Shown: piece by piece, positions 35,048 to 47,723 of the stretch
Numbering within the stretch: the first letter of the stretch is position 1
Layout of the letters: every line of letters starts with the position of its first letter
Source of the DNA: Nelumbo lutea
Lineage: Eukaryota; Streptophyta; Magnoliopsida; Proteales; Nelumbonaceae
Reading direction: 5' to 3'
Assembly (NCBI GenBank): GCA_022828595.1
Contig: JAKGHH010000002.1
Coordinates: 46,036,222 to 46,100,221 of the forward strand
Length of the DNA: 64,000 bases
Notes under the pieces: model-generated
Told to the model about the DNA's origin: nothing
The model's input: the letters and a program-made list of their open reading frames with translations, nothing else
The model's database searches: none
Made by a program: the position numbers and the translations under genes

Positions 35048-35984
35048 GCGGCAACTATTCTTTGACCCTCATCTCCGACCTCCCTCTCCCCTCTCTTCCT
35101 TTTCTTCTTCTTCCCCTCTTCCCCCGTATTTTCTCTCTCCCTCCGTTTCATCACTGCTGCAAGTTGCAATGGCGATAGATCAGACCATCGCACGCGCTCT
35201 CTTTCTTCTTCTTCTTCTTCTTTCCCACCTCCCTCCTCCGTTTATTTTTGGTCAACTGAAACCACCACCGCAACTGCAACTACTAGCAGTGGCAACACTC
35301 TCTCCTCTCTCTTTCTCTTCCTCCTTTCTCCTCTCCTTTTTCTTTCCATTCTTCCTCTTCCCCCCTTATCATCTCTTGGATTCCAACCATGTCCCCTGTT
35401 CTACTCTGTCATTGCTGCCGGTTGAACAAAATCGCCCAAACTTGATACAAGTGAAGCTGACACCCAAATGACCGTTTCTTATCGATCAAGCAAGAAGGTT
35501 AGGCGGAAAAATTTTCTTAGGTACTCCATTGCGGCATTCAATATCAGGCCAAAATCCATCCTGTTAGTGTTATTCTCCCTACAATTCTCTTTTCTTTTTT
35601 TTTTTTATTGTTATTCTTCCTCAGTTTACTGTGGAATGATTAGCACTTGGGTATCTATCGGAGCTGGTGATGAGGCTTTCGCCAAACCAACTCCTATGAA
35701 GTTTCAGACACTAACCCAATCTTACCGAATTCTTCTCCTGGTAATCTGATTATCGAATGTTGATGCTGTGGGAAGAACATAAGCAGTTGTTGTTATTTCG
35801 TTTGTTACCAATTCATTCTTCTTTGTATGAATTATCATTCAAATGGACTGATACGATGAGGGTATTTTTCTATGCTTCTTTTAGTTAGTAATCTGTTTAT
35901 AATGTGCATGATAACTCTATGCATTTTCTACCGCACTGTTAACTAATCGCCGAAGCAAAAGAAAAAGAAAAAAAAAGAAATAAT
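35048..35984. other. Pyrimidine-rich sequence, no gene established
   Basis: 35050-35380 is strongly CT-rich. ORF 35169-35471 would encode a 100-residue protein with a Leu-rich N-terminus resembling a signal peptide, but its composition is that of CTT/TTC repeats and no family is recognisable. 35640-35740 has no motif. The CT-rich block lies 3' of the candidate TATA box and could be transcribed leader. Confidence 0.35.
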
Positions 35985-35989
35985 AATAA

Positions 35990-36957
35990 TGATGGAGGGG
36001 AATTTGGCCCGACCTCGTGACAGGGAGACACGAGGACGTGACTCGGCGTAAACGACAACTCAACATAAACAGATCGGCACATGGACATGACTCAACACAA
36101 GGCGACAACTCAACAAGTATCAACTCGCTACAGAGCGAGCTCAAGTCTCGCTGATATCCCGAGGTGAAGTCACTTCGGGCTAAGATCATCCCAGTTCGTG
36201 AACTAAACAACAACGCATAGTCCACGTCAATTCAAACCCGAGCAAATGAACCACCTCAAGGACAACCTGCCCTAGACGAAATCACCTCGGCACTACACCG
36301 GCAGCTCGTCACAGGCAGATCGCCATCAGTTAGCTCGCTGCAAGGCAACTCATTATCAGGTAGCCCAATGTCCCGTGAGATGCTCCCTGCCTGCAGAATC
36401 ATACCTGCCAACTCTAAGGACTGCGCTCATGCCCCTCACCTGATGGCGCCATGCCTGTCAATCCTGAAGGTTGTCCCTCGCCTGACGGCGCCGTGCCTGC
36501 CAACCCTAAAGGTTGTCCCCTGCCTGGCGGCGTCATGCCTACCAACCCTGAAGGTTGTCCCTTGCTTGGCGGGACCGTACCTTGCAACGGTCGCATTAGC
36601 CCACCTGCTCAGTTCTGATAAGGACTGTCAATCACTCTGAAACGATTACCTGACAACGGATCCCACTGCAGCGGGGATTTGCGATCAGCCCCACCAAATC
36701 TGTCAGGGTGCTAGTATATGAAGACTCCAACTCCCCCAGGGGAAAAGGTATCGCGTAATCACCACTCTCTAGCTCTCTCATCTTCTTGCAATTTCATCTT
36801 TCTAGCTCACAACCGAATACTAACTTAAGCATCGGAGCATCCCCGTCGGGTGAACCACCCCGGGTTCCTTAACTCTCTTCACGCAGGTCTTTTCCGCCTG
36901 TCGCCAGCTAGGAGCAAAGCCACTTCCAGCTAGGAGTGGCCAGATTGCGCATAATCA
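35990..36957 (+). repeat. 5' LTR of gypsy E
   Basis: Starts TGATGGAGGGGAATTTGGCC and ends CGCATAATCA. GC-richer than surroundings. Contains three 42-bp repeats. A weak TATA-like AGTATATGAAGA sits at about 36713. Confidence 0.92.
36442..36567. repeat. 42-bp tandem repeat x3 in the 5' LTR of E
   Basis: Three units (36442, 36484, 36526) of the form GACGGCGCCGTGCCTGCCAA, then CCCTGAAGGTTGTCCCTTGC and CT. The matching array in the 3' LTR has four units. Its ORFs on either strand encode 14-residue repeats and are not genes. Confidence 0.9.
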
Positions 36958-36959
36958 AT

Positions 36960-36975
36960 TGGCACCGTCTGTGGG
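36960..36975 (+). other. Primer-binding site of gypsy E
   Basis: TGGCACCGTCTGTGGG two bases after the LTR. The first bases resemble the TGGCGCCGT start of Asp-tRNA-type sites used by Tat/Athila elements, with one substitution. The exact tRNA is inferred. Confidence 0.6.
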
Positions 36976-37018
36976 AAACTTTCGAAGAGCCTTCTCTATC
37001 AATCATCCATCGGCATTA

Positions 37019-38525
37019 ATGGCATCTTCTAGCAACGCCGGGCAGAACAACAAAATGAACATATATGGAGGGGCAACTTCCGGCCCCCACCGTGCGTATT
37101 GGCCAGTTTACCGTGCCCCTTAGCACCTTCGCGGTCCCCACACTGAACCTACCCCAGGTCGCCGAGGTGGTGAACGCCCCACTCCCTTCTGCGGTGAACG
37201 CCGCCTTCACTGAACCCTCCATGATTCCTCCTACGGTGGGGAAAAATCAGCTGAGTGACCTAATACAGTGCGTACGGGCCATTCAGGCCCAAATGCACCA
37301 AGTCCAGCAGCTTCAGCACTACCAGCAGCAAGTCTTGCATCATTTCTACCAGCAGCAGTTCCCAATGCTACAGCAAAACTGACAGCCGCCTCCGCCGCGA
37401 TGCCCAATCACGCTGTAGAACCTACAGCCACTCAACCGCCACCGGAGTAGCCGCCCTCCTCGCCAAGGGAAGACCTCCCAAGCCTCATCCCATAGCAAGA
37501 GAGAGCAAGTAGCTTCCACCACCTCGCGGCAACAAGGAAGATCAGAAGACACTCGCCCCACCAAAGTCGGTCTGCCCCAACGTGTGCAATCGGAAACCTC
37601 ACTTATGGAAAACCGGTTCGAAGCCTTGGCCGCAAGCTCTAAGCAAGATCCTTCAGCTCGCAGAAGCCAGTATCAGCCTGATTCTCACCAGGCCAGGACT
37701 CGGCCTGACAATACCGAAGCAAGCAGCACTAATACGGGCCTCTCCAAGAAGCAGCGAAGACGATGTTCGAGGTGTGCCGTGCAATAGTTCCTGAATGGAT
37801 CACGGAACCCTGCTGACACGAGCAGCCCAAAGGTAGGGCAGGAGCAAGCTCGGAAGTTGCAAAGGCCGCCCCTCTCCTCTCGGTGTCTTTTCCCCTCTCC
37901 TCCGAGCTCCTAGCAGCTCCCATGCCGAAGGACTTCAAGGTACCCCCTCTAGACAAATATGATGGGTCGTTTGACCCAAATGACCATGTGGACACCTTCC
38001 AGTCCTTGATGCACCTCGTTGGGGCTAGTGAAGCCTGCATGTGCGTTGCCTTCTTCACGACCTTCAGGGGGGTGTCACGCACATGGTATATGAACCTCCC
38101 ATTTGGAGCAATCAAAAGCTGGGCGCAGTTCGCACAAATGTTCACCTCGCACTTCATTACCAACAAGAAGTGTCCAAAGTCACAGGAAAGTCTCCTTAGC
38201 ATAGCTCAAAAGGAAGGAGAGTCCATCCGGAGACACTTGCCTCCTGATCCCGAACATGGACCCCGCTGTAAGACTTGCAGTAGCAAAGAGAGGAGTCACT
38301 GACAGAGAGTTCAAGTGGCACGTGGTGGTGAACAAGCCCAAGGACATCACCGCATTCCTCAAGCTCGTTGACCAATTCATTGAGACCGAAGAGGAAATGA
38401 ATCAAAAAACCAGAGCTCCAGCAGAGAAGAGAATAAACGATGACAGGACGCACCATGGAAGCGACAAGAGAAAGAAAAGCAAATCCCCGACCATGGGAGA
38501 AAATAGGTCAAGTTGGCATTCCTGA
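37019..38525 (+). pseudogene. gag of gypsy E
   Basis: Begins at MASSSNAGQNN (37019) and shifts frame several times. A Gln-rich segment (37280-37380) precedes the Retrotrans_gag domain at 37883-38230: LPPLDKYDG-type start (PPLDKYDGSFDPNDHVDTFQ), then FRGVSRTWYMNLPFGAIKSW and FAQMFTSHFIT, all hallmarks of the gypsy capsid. It continues at 38256-38525 in another frame (RAPAEKRINDDR), ending in a basic tail. A capsid structural protein; broken by frameshifts near 38230 and by stops. Confidence 0.85.
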
Positions 38526-38639
38526 ACTCCTCCGGCCGAAAGGAAGAGTTACACCCTCCTCAACGCAAAGCAAGGGGAAATTCTTTTGATGATTAAAGAC
38601 ACCCCATTTGTAAAATGGCCACCCCAGATGAAGGGTACC

Positions 38640-38779
38640 CCGCCACCAGAAATAAGAATGCATATTGTCACTTCCATAAGGACCACAATCACAGTACTGA
38701 AAACTGTAAAACCCTCCGCGATGAGATTGAAGAGCTCATCCGTCGTGGATACTTGAGAAATTTTGTACAAAAAAAGTAA
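38640..38779 (+). pseudogene. Zinc-knuckle segment of gypsy E gag
   Basis: Encodes YCHFHKDHNHSTENCKTLRD followed by EIEELIRRGYLRNFV. The CxFHxDHxHxTExC pattern with the following EIEELIRRG is characteristic of Tat-lineage gag, acting in nucleic-acid binding. It is separated from the capsid part by frameshifts. Confidence 0.75.
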
Positions 38780-38884
38780 TAAGAATCAGACAGATTGCCA
38801 AGGGAGCAGAGGAGAGATGCTCTAGAATCCAGTACTAGATAGGGCGAGCAGAGACAACCGCCCGAGGAAAGGCTAGTCCGCGGA

Positions 38885-39547
38885 GTGATCAGTATGATTA
38901 CTGGTGTGTCCATCGTCATGCGCTGCACTTCAGCAGTAGGAAAAGCCTCGGTCCTTGAGCTGGAACTAGAAAAACAAAACCCTCCGAAGCGACCATGGCC
39001 CGTGGATCCTATATCCTTCACTGAGAACGATGCGCAAGGAGTCCAGTACCCCCACGATGACGCTCTGGTCATAAGAATGAAGATCAACGACTTTGAAGTC
39101 AGACGCATCTTAGTGGATTCGGGAAGTTCAACCGACATCCTATTCAAGAGCACCTTCGACAAGCTACGGCTACGGGAAAGCGACCTCCAACCTGCAGATA
39201 CCCCTCTAGTGGGCTTCAACGAAGAGGAAGTCAGGCCCCTTGGTTGAATCTTGTTGCCTGTAGAGGTCGGAACATGGCCCAACATCGCGAGATTTGAGCA
39301 CGCCTTCCTAGTGGTTGCAACGCCCTCCCCGTACAATGCCATTATAGGACGACCCATCACCCACGCACTTCGTGCGGTGGTATCTACCTACTACTTGGCA
39401 ATGAAGTTCCCCACAGACTTCGGGAAAGGGGTAGTTCAGGGCAACCAGCTCGAGTCCCGAAAGTGTTACGTTGTGGCCCTCAAAGAGAAAGCCAAGCTGA
39501 CGGAAAGCGTTGAGCTCGAATGGCCCGTAGAGTATCCTGAGGAGTGA
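38885..39547 (+). pseudogene. Aspartic protease of gypsy E
   Basis: Contains the protease active-site stretch RRILVDSGSSTDILF at about 39096-39140 (DSG catalytic triad), preceded by HDDALVIRMKINDFEV and followed by PLVGFNEEEVRPLG, then, after a TGA stop (39245-39247), LLPVEVG and AIIGRP. The stop probably derives from an Arg codon. Function would be cleavage of the polyprotein. Order gag-AP-RT as in gypsy. Confidence 0.85.
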
Positions 39548-39687
39548 GCTACACCAACTAAGGGAATGGTCGTCGTCCTGACTTCGGAAGAAGACCCGAC
39601 CAGGACCCTCCAGATCGGAGCAGCAGCCGGAGAACCTCTTCAAACCCAACAGGTAAGCTTCCTACTAAACAATTTAGATATATTTGC

Positions 39688-39939
39688 ATGGTCCACGCCG
39701 GAAATGCCCGGCATAGACTCAAAATAATAACTCACAAGCTAAACACTGATCCCGTAGATAGGCCCGTTAGACAAAAGAAATGCAACCTCACCCCGAAACG
39801 CTGGAGGATAGTCGACGTAGTGGTCGGGAAACCTCTCACAGCCGATTTCATCAGCGAGGTCCATTACCCGAGCTGGGTAGCTAACCCCGTTCTGGTAAAA
39901 AAGGCTAATGGTAAATGGCGCATGTGCGTCGACTATACC
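39688..39939 (+). pseudogene. Reverse transcriptase of gypsy E, N-terminal part
   Basis: Encodes VRQKKCNLTPKRWRIVDVVV, then HYPSWVANPVLVKKANGKWR and MCVDYT, the gypsy RT fingers block (P.W..N.V.VKK.NGKWRMCVDYTDLN). It is cut exactly after DYT by the LTR of copia C at 39940. The RT resumes at 48438 with the MPFGLKN block. The segment in between (about 60 residues in relatives) is lost. Confidence 0.88.
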
Positions 39940-40108
39940 TGAATAGATGAGAGATCCATCATATGGATAGCCAAACCCTGCAGGTAGGTAAGGAGAAATT
40001 TCAAAAAATTTCTCTCTCCTATCTTGGAATCACATTCCCTGTTTTAGAAAATTTACATTTTCAATGATCAATCTTGAACCTAAACCGAACCAGATCTGAA
40101 ACCAATGG

Positions 40109-42062
40109 TGAAGTGATGAGAGATCCATCCCATGGACGCCCAAAGATTGCGGAATAAGGGGCGAATTTCAAAAATTTTTCTCTCCCTTCAACTGAGAATA
40201 ACATTCCCTATTTAGAAAATCATATTTTCAAGGATCATTCTTGAACCTTAAACTGAATCAGATCTGAACCAAAAGAAATAGGAGGGAGGATATACCTGAT
40301 ACAGAGAATCAATATCTCCCAATGGAGGTGTTCACGCCCAAGGAAGGATCCAAAATCTGCTCCCACTGAATATGGCGCAGTGAAGGATGGAGCAGAATCA
40401 ACAACGTTCTTCAAAAGAACTTGACCCTTCACAAGAATCAACTGGATGGCTTGTGGGTACAACTCCAACCAATCTTTTCCCAAAAGATTGAGATCAAGAT
40501 CAAATCTTGATTTCTCCCTAGAACTGGAGATCTAACTGAAGGGAATGGCAATGACAGGAAGGAGGCGGCAGGAGAGAATTCACAGTATGCAGGAAATCTC
40601 TCTTTCTCTCTTTCTTTGCTCTAAAGAGAAAATATGTTGTGTGTTTTGTTGTAAAAGGCTGCCGCCCCCTTCTTCTTTTATAATCTCAAAGGGATCAGCT
40701 CCTAATCAGATTAGGAGTTGCTAATCCAAATCATATTTGGGTTAGAAGTCCCTTTCAGTGATAAGGGATAATCCTTATCTTATCTGTAGATCAGATCAGC
40801 CATCTCCTAATCTAATTAGGAGGTTTCCAGATCTAAATCTCATTTAGATTTTGGACTCTCTAAGTGGATAGGGTCTAAGCACAATCCTTTTAGTTGATCC
40901 ACTTCAGAATTCGTCCCCTTTAATTGACTGATCAAATCAGCCCAGTTCGAAATGGGCTTAAGGCCCATTTAAGGTTATGTACTCAAAAAGCCTTCCAAAC
41001 TGCTGCCCAGTTGGGCTTCCTTGTATGGCGTGGGACCCAAACATTGATCTACACATTAGCCACATGGGTTCAGCCCAGCCTTTGTTACAAGGCTTGGCCG
41101 AATACACTATTATGGACATTGCACCCCCTGAATCCCATCTTATGGGCTCTATGGGCCCAACACTTACCCTAAGTGGTCCCTGGGCCAAGTCACCTTGTAA
41201 CACCCAGGGACTGTGGGCAGATGCAAGATTAGCCCATCAGGTATTATCCTCAATGGTCTTACACTTAACCTCTCAGCCCATAATGATCATACACTGTCCG
41301 ACAAGAGATGACCTCTCCCTCGGCTGCAAGGAACAGTGTTGCACTCTCCACTTATATGGATCCCGGGAATTAAAACCTTCTTGCAAACATTTTAGAAACC
41401 ATAATATATATACTTTTGTATCTCATATAAAATATACTTTGCAAAACAAATCTCAACGGTTGAAATCGGCTGTCGGCAGTCTTGGTTTCCATCAGTGAGA
41501 GTGCATCCCCGATCATTACCTTTGTCCGACAAAGGGGCTGATCCTGTCACTATGATCACCCACTCAGATGAATTCTCGGATTGTCCCAACATACCTAGGT
41601 TTTGACCCTTGCTAAGGATCTCACTGATTGGTATATCAAAGACAGCCTAATCCGACACCTAGTGCAGTATCATAATCGAGTCTAGGGGTTGGGTGTAACT
41701 TTCCAGTTTTGCCCATCAATCTCCAAGGTCCAGGGTAATACTGGAAATCTGGTCCAGTTCATAGATTCAATTAATCCTACACTGTATGTGCCTAGGGTCT
41801 TACCCTGGCAGCTGAGACAGGCCACCCCAACCGATTTGGTGGCACCACAGTGTCAGCCTTGTCAGGATAGGTCTCCCCAGACCGACCCACTGGCTGTGAA
41901 CATTCTAAACTAACACGAGTCTCATTAAGTATCCAGTTTAAGGGTATTACACAGAAACATACCAAGGGAACATGAATCAAATATGCAGTTTTATTCATTT
42001 ACAATAAACTCATAAAGTACATCATTTTGATTGAAGCTAAGGGCATACAAAACTGTCTAACA
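40109..42062 (-). mobile_element. Solo copia LTR D inside the LTR of C
   Basis: Starts TGAAGTGATGAGAGATCC and ends AAACTGTCTAACA, 1954 bp, flanked by AATGG (40104-40108) and AATGA (42063-42067), a 5-bp duplication with one mismatch. No internal region, so it is a solo LTR from LTR-LTR recombination. Minus-strand TATAAAAG at 40675-40682 corresponds to the family promoter. Confidence 0.85.
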
Positions 42063-42456
42063 AATGATAGGAGAGGAATATACCTGATACAAAGAAATTG
42101 TATCTCCCAATGAAGGTGTTCACACCCAAAGAAAATCTCCAAAGACTGCTCCCATTGAAGATGACACAATGTAGGGTGGAGCAGAATCAGCAGTTCTTCC
42201 CAAGAACTGAATCCTTCAACAAGAATTTGATGAAGGCTGTGAGCATGACTTCAGATCAGCCTTTCTCCAAAGACTGATATCAAGAACCGATCTTGATCGC
42301 TCCTACAAAACTGGAGATCGAACTAGTAGTAGGCGGCAACTGGAGGAGAACGCAGGGAGAAGTTGGTGCAGTCACATTGTTGTTGTCTTCTCTCTGTATG
42401 ATCTAGGATCTAATGTTTGGGGTGTTGAGGTATTTCTGGATGGTTCAACCCCTCCT

Positions 42457-42465
42457 CCTTTTATA
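42457..42465 (-). promoter_or_regulatory. TATA box in the C LTR
   Basis: Minus-strand TATAAAAGG at the conserved place in the LTR, next to GAGGAGGGG. Confidence 0.55.
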
Positions 42466-43850
42466 GACTTGATGAGATCAACTCCTAATCCCATTAGGAG
42501 TTTCCTGATTAAAATCCTTATTTGAATTCAGACTCTCTTTAAGAGATAAGGATAAGTCCTTATCTTATCTACAGATTAGATTAGCTCTCTCCTAATCTCG
42601 TTAGGAGGTATCCATATTCAAATCCTTATTTGAATCTAGGCTCTCTGAGTGGATAGGGATAATTCTCTATCCTATCTACTAATCCAAATCCCAAGATCCA
42701 CCCTTATTTAATTAGTCTAACTAAACCAGTTCGAAATGGGCTTTAGGCCCAATAAGTCTTATGTGCTCAGTAGCCTTCCAAACTGTTGCCCAGTTGGGCT
42801 TCTTTGTATGGCGTGGGACCCAAACATTGATCTACACATCAGCCACATGGGTTCATCCCAGCCTCTGTTACAAGGCCTGGCCGAATACACTGTTATGGAC
42901 AGTGAACCCCTGAGCCCATCACCATGGGCTCTTAATGGACCCAACACTTACACTAAGTTGTCATTGGGTCAAGCCACCTTATAAAAACCTAGGGACTGTG
43001 GACAGATGCAAGATTACTCCATCAGGTATTACACTCAATGGTCTTACACTTAACCTCTTAGCCCATAATGATCAAACACTGCCCGACAAGAGAGGACCTC
43101 TCCCTCGGCTGCAAGGAACAATGTTGCACTCTCTACTCACATGGATCCTGGGAATTAAAACCTTTTGCAAACATTTTTAAACCATAAAATATATGTATAT
43201 CCATATAAAAATATATTTTGCAAAACAAATTTCAACGATTAAAATTGGCTGCCGACAGTCTTGGTTTTCATCAGAGAGAGTGCATCCCCGATCTTTACCT
43301 TTGTCCAACAAAGGGTTTGTTCCTATCACTATGATCACCCACTCAGATGAATTCTCAGACTGTCCCAACATAACCAGGTTTTGAACCCCTCTAAGGATCT
43401 CACTAATTGGCACATCAAAGATAGCCCAATCCAACACCTAGTGCAGTATCATAATCGAGTCTAGGGGTCAGGTGTAACTTTCTAGTTTTGCCAATCAATC
43501 TCCAATGACTAGGGCAATACTGGAAATCTGGTTCGGTTCAGGGTTTCAAATAAACCTACACTGCTTGTGCCTCGGGTCTCACCCTTACAGTTGGGACAAG
43601 CCACCCCAACCAACTTGGCGGCACACTTGTGTTAGCCTTGGTGGGATAAATCTCCCCAGACTTATCCATTGGCTGTGAACATTCTAAACTAACACGAGTC
43701 TCATAAGTGTCCAGTTTAAGTTTATTACACAGAAACACACCACAATAACATGAATCAATATGTACTTTATTCATTTACATTAAATGTCATAAGGTACATC
43801 ATTCTGATTGGAGCTAAGGGCATACACTGTCTAACAACTCCCACTTACAC

Positions 43851-46800
43851 TTAGGTCCAATCTGGTATAAGTCGGAGTCCCATGCTTTCCACATGTTTCT
43901 CAAACACTTTCTATGTCAATGGCTTAGTCAATGGGCCTGCTACATTTTCCGTTGATGCTACCTTCTGAATTAAGATGTCCCCTCTTCCAACAATCTCCCA
44001 GAGTATGTGGTACTTCCTCTCGATGTGCTTTGACTTCGAGTGGGCTCGTGGCTCCTTAGCCTGAGCGATAGATCCAGTGTTGCCACACAACAATGATGTG
44101 CTAGATGAAACTACTCCCAATTCATGAATGAACTTCTTCATCCATACGGCTTCTTTGGCAGCTTCACTTGTGGCAATGTATTTAGCTTTGGTTGTAGAAT
44201 CTATCGTGGACCCCTGTTTGCTGATTTTCTAGCAAACAGTAAACGATCCTATCGTGAAAACAATATACCCCTGGATCTGTAGTGAGCTGACAGTAAACGA
44301 TTCTATCATCTGGATCTGACTGGAAGTCGGCATCAGTATACCCCTGGATCTGTAGTGAGCTACCATCGAATACCAGGAAAAACTCTTTTGTCCTTCGAAG
44401 GTACTTAAGTATATTTTTTATAGCGGTCCAGTGTTCCTGCCCTAGGTTGGCCGGAAATCTGTTTACCACACTCACTGCCTGAGCAATGTCAGGACAAGTG
44501 CACAGCACGGCATACATGACGCTCCCTACGGCTGAGGCATAGGGAACAACCTTCATGCCCTCAATCTCCTAAGAGGTTTTGGGAGATATTTTCTTGGAGA
44601 GAGTGACTCCGTGCCTGAAAGGAACATTTCCCTTCTTGGAGTTCTCTATGCTGTGTCTCTTGACTATTTTGTCAATGTAAGAAGATTAGGATAATTCTAT
44701 TATCCATTTCGATCTATTTCTATAGATTCGAAGACCCAATATATAGGAGGCTTCCCCAAGATCTTTCGTGGAGAATTGCTATGAAAGCCATACTTTCACT
44801 GTAGTTAACATTCCTACATCATTCCCAATGAGTAGAATGTCGTCTTCATACAGAACCAGGAACATAACCTTATCCCCACTGAATTTCCTATAAACACAGG
44901 ACCCATCCGGATTTTGCTCAAAGTCAAACTTTTGACGGTAGAGTCAAACCGAATGTTCCAACTCCTTGAAACTTGCTTAAGTCCATATATGGATCGATTT
45001 AATTTACATACCATGTGTTCCTAACTTGCAGCTATAAAACCTTGTGGTTGCTACATATAGATATCTTCACTAAGATCTCCATTCAGGAATGTAGTTTTGA
45101 CATCCATTTGACAAATCTCATAATCATGGTAGGCTACTACACCTAGCAGGATCTTAATGAATTTAAGCATGGCCACCGGCAAAAAGGTTTCCTCTTAATC
45201 AATTCCTTCTTTCTGAGTATACCCTTTTGCCAGAAGATAAGCTTTGTAGGTCTCAACCTTACCATCGGGGCCCTTCTTCCTCTCATAGATTCATTTGCAA
45301 CCAATTGCTTTTACCCTAGGAGACGGATCTACCAGAGTCCAGACTCCATTGGTCTCCATTGAGTCCATTTCAGCTCTTATGGCATCTACCCACTTTAAGG
45401 AATCCATGTCCAACACAACTTCCATATAACTCACGGGATCCTCCTCACTTGTCGTAGATTCCACCAGGTAACTCTACTGGTCATAGCCAAAATGAACTGG
45501 AGGCCTGGAGACTCGGGTAGATCATCTAGGTTGGTCACTATCTGGAACTTGTGGAACACCTCCACTACTCCTGAGCTCTCTTCGTCAAAAACAACTTCCT
45601 GACGATGATTGTTCAAGATGTAATCATCCTCCAAGAAATGTGCATTTCGACTATAGAACACCTTCTGCTCGTCATAGAATAGGTAACCCACAGATCCTTT
45701 TGGGTAGCCTATGAATAGGCATCGACTGGTTTTGGATTCCAACTTGTCCGCACTCATTCTTTTAACATGTGCCGAACAACTCTAAATCTTCAAGTGTTGT
45801 ACACTTGGTTTCTTTCCGGTCCAAATCTCATAGGAGTCTTCGGAACTGATTTGGTTGGAACCCAGTTCAGCACGTATATCACAGTCTCCAATGCGAAACC
45901 CCAAAAGGATGTGAGTAACTCCGACTGGACGAGAAGTGACCAGACCACATCCAATAAGGTCCTATTCCTCCTCTAGGAAACACTATTAAGTTGTGGTGTA
46001 GCAAGAGGAGCTAACTGTGATACTATCCCAATGACCTTCAAGTAGTCCCTGAAATTGTTAGAGAGATAATCGCCACCTCGATCCGGTCGAAGGGTCTTAA
46101 TTTCTCTCCCTAACTGTTTCTCGACCTCTTGTCTGAACTGCTTGAACTTTTCAAAGGATTCGGACTTGTGTCTCGTTAGGTAAACATAACCATACCAAGA
46201 ATAATCATCACTAAATGTAATGAAATACACGTGCTGGTTACGAGTCTTAACACTCAGGGGACCACATACATCAGTATGTATAAGGTCAAGCATGCTTGTA
46301 CAATTATCAGGCTTAACATTAAATGGTCATTTTGTCATCTTACCCTGAAGACAAGGCTCACAAGTGGAAAGATCTTATACAGTTAGAATATCCAAAGGAC
46401 CATCCTTTACCAACCTTATGATACGATCAATGCTGATATGGCTAAGTCGGTAATGCCACAGGCACGTGGGATTAATTGTATCATAGATTCTTTTCTTAGG
46501 GATATCAGCCGACATAGTTTTGGCTATGTTAGTTTCTAGAGAATGATGGAGAATATAGAGACCATTCTCAAGTTCTCCATATGTAATGAATCTGTTGTTT
46601 CTTTTAATAGTAATCGTATTACTAAAGAAAATAGAATATCCATCTGCACACAATTTTGAAACAGAAATCAAATTTCTTCTCAAATTTTGTATATAAAGAC
46701 AATCTTTTAGTACAATAATTCCTTATCTAAAAATTAATTCTATGGTTCCTATAGCCGCAACTGCAATACTTGTAGAAGTCCCCAAGTAAAGAATTACTTC

Positions 46801-47723
46801 TCCATCACTCAGCCTGCTACTTACTTTGAACCCCTATAGTGATTACATGCATGAGTTGAAGCCCTGGAGTCAATACACCAGGATGCAGAAATAACCAACA
46901 GATTGGTTTCTATGACACAGGATTCGAAATTACCTTTCTTAGATTCTAGGTACTGAGGACAGTTCCTCTTCTAGTGGCCAGTCTTCTTGCATAAGTGACA
47001 TGCATCAGATGCCCTGTCCTTCTTCTGCTTCTTGGACTTAATGGCTTTCTTCTGAGGCTTCTTCTTTGCCTTCCTCTTGTTCTTGCCAACCTTGCTAGCT
47101 TCAACAAGCATAGCTAGGGGCTCATTCTTCTTAATCTGTTCTTCGGCCCTCTGCAACATATTGTTGAGTTCCTGAACATTGACATTCAGCTTATTCATAT
47201 TATAATTCATGATGAACAGATTGAAGGAAGGAGGCAAAGAGTTTAAGATGGCATCTATCTTGGTCACATGGTCCAGCCTGGATCCAAGAGCCTCAAGTTC
47301 AGTGATGTAACCCATCATCCAAAAACAACGGTCATGAACTTGCTGCCCCTTGGACATCTACGCGGTGATGAACTGTTTCAAAACCTTTTGTCAAGTAGAA
47401 CGATTCTTCTCTTCGTATATTGTCTTTAAACTATCTAATATGTCTTTGGCAAGTTCGATCTGATCAAAGTGCCTCTGTATCGGATTGTCCAGGGAGGCAA
47501 TGATATAACACCGGGCCAAGGAGTTTTTCTCCACCCATTCCTGATAGTCCCTTCTTCGGGCCTTAGAAGCCCTATCTCTCAGACACTTCGGGGCAAGATT
47601 CTTAGCCACCTTATCCAATTTTTCAGAGGTCAAGACCAGCATTAGGTTTTGGTACTAGTCAGCAAAGTTTGGGCCCTTAAGTTTGTTATTGTCCAAAAGC
47701 TTTACAAATTGTCCATTTGTCAT
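43851..47723 (-). pseudogene. gag-pol of copia C
   Basis: Most complete pol of the three copias. gag starts MTNGQFVKLLDNNKLKGPNF at 47723; the CCHC knuckle CHLCKKTGH..KRNC has a stop at the Trp; protease WCIDSRASTH lacks the DSG Gly; integrase HHCC CLWHYRLSHISIDRI...CEPCL with catalytic IHTDVCGPLS and LRPDRGGDY, but the Glu codon after NSVS is a stop. The RT catalytic box reads YEDD in place of YVDD (about 44850). The RT-RNase H junction near 44230-44340 holds a local rearranged duplication. RNase H ends SKHIERKYHILWEIVG and stops at 43851. Inactive. Confidence 0.88.

Larger units (their letters stand above)
39940..43836 (-). repeat. 3' LTR of copia C, interrupted by D
   Basis: Starts TGAATAGATGAGAGATCC and ends CACTGTCTAACA. 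Without D and its duplicated 5 bases the LTR would be about 1.94 kb, like B. Followed by the polypurine complement ACTCCCACTTACAC (43837-43850). Confidence 0.88.

Noticed and set aside
35169..35471. ORF with hydrophobic N-terminus resembling a secreted protein
   Set aside because: Composition follows CTT/TCC-rich DNA; no cysteine pattern, no family, no supported gene model.
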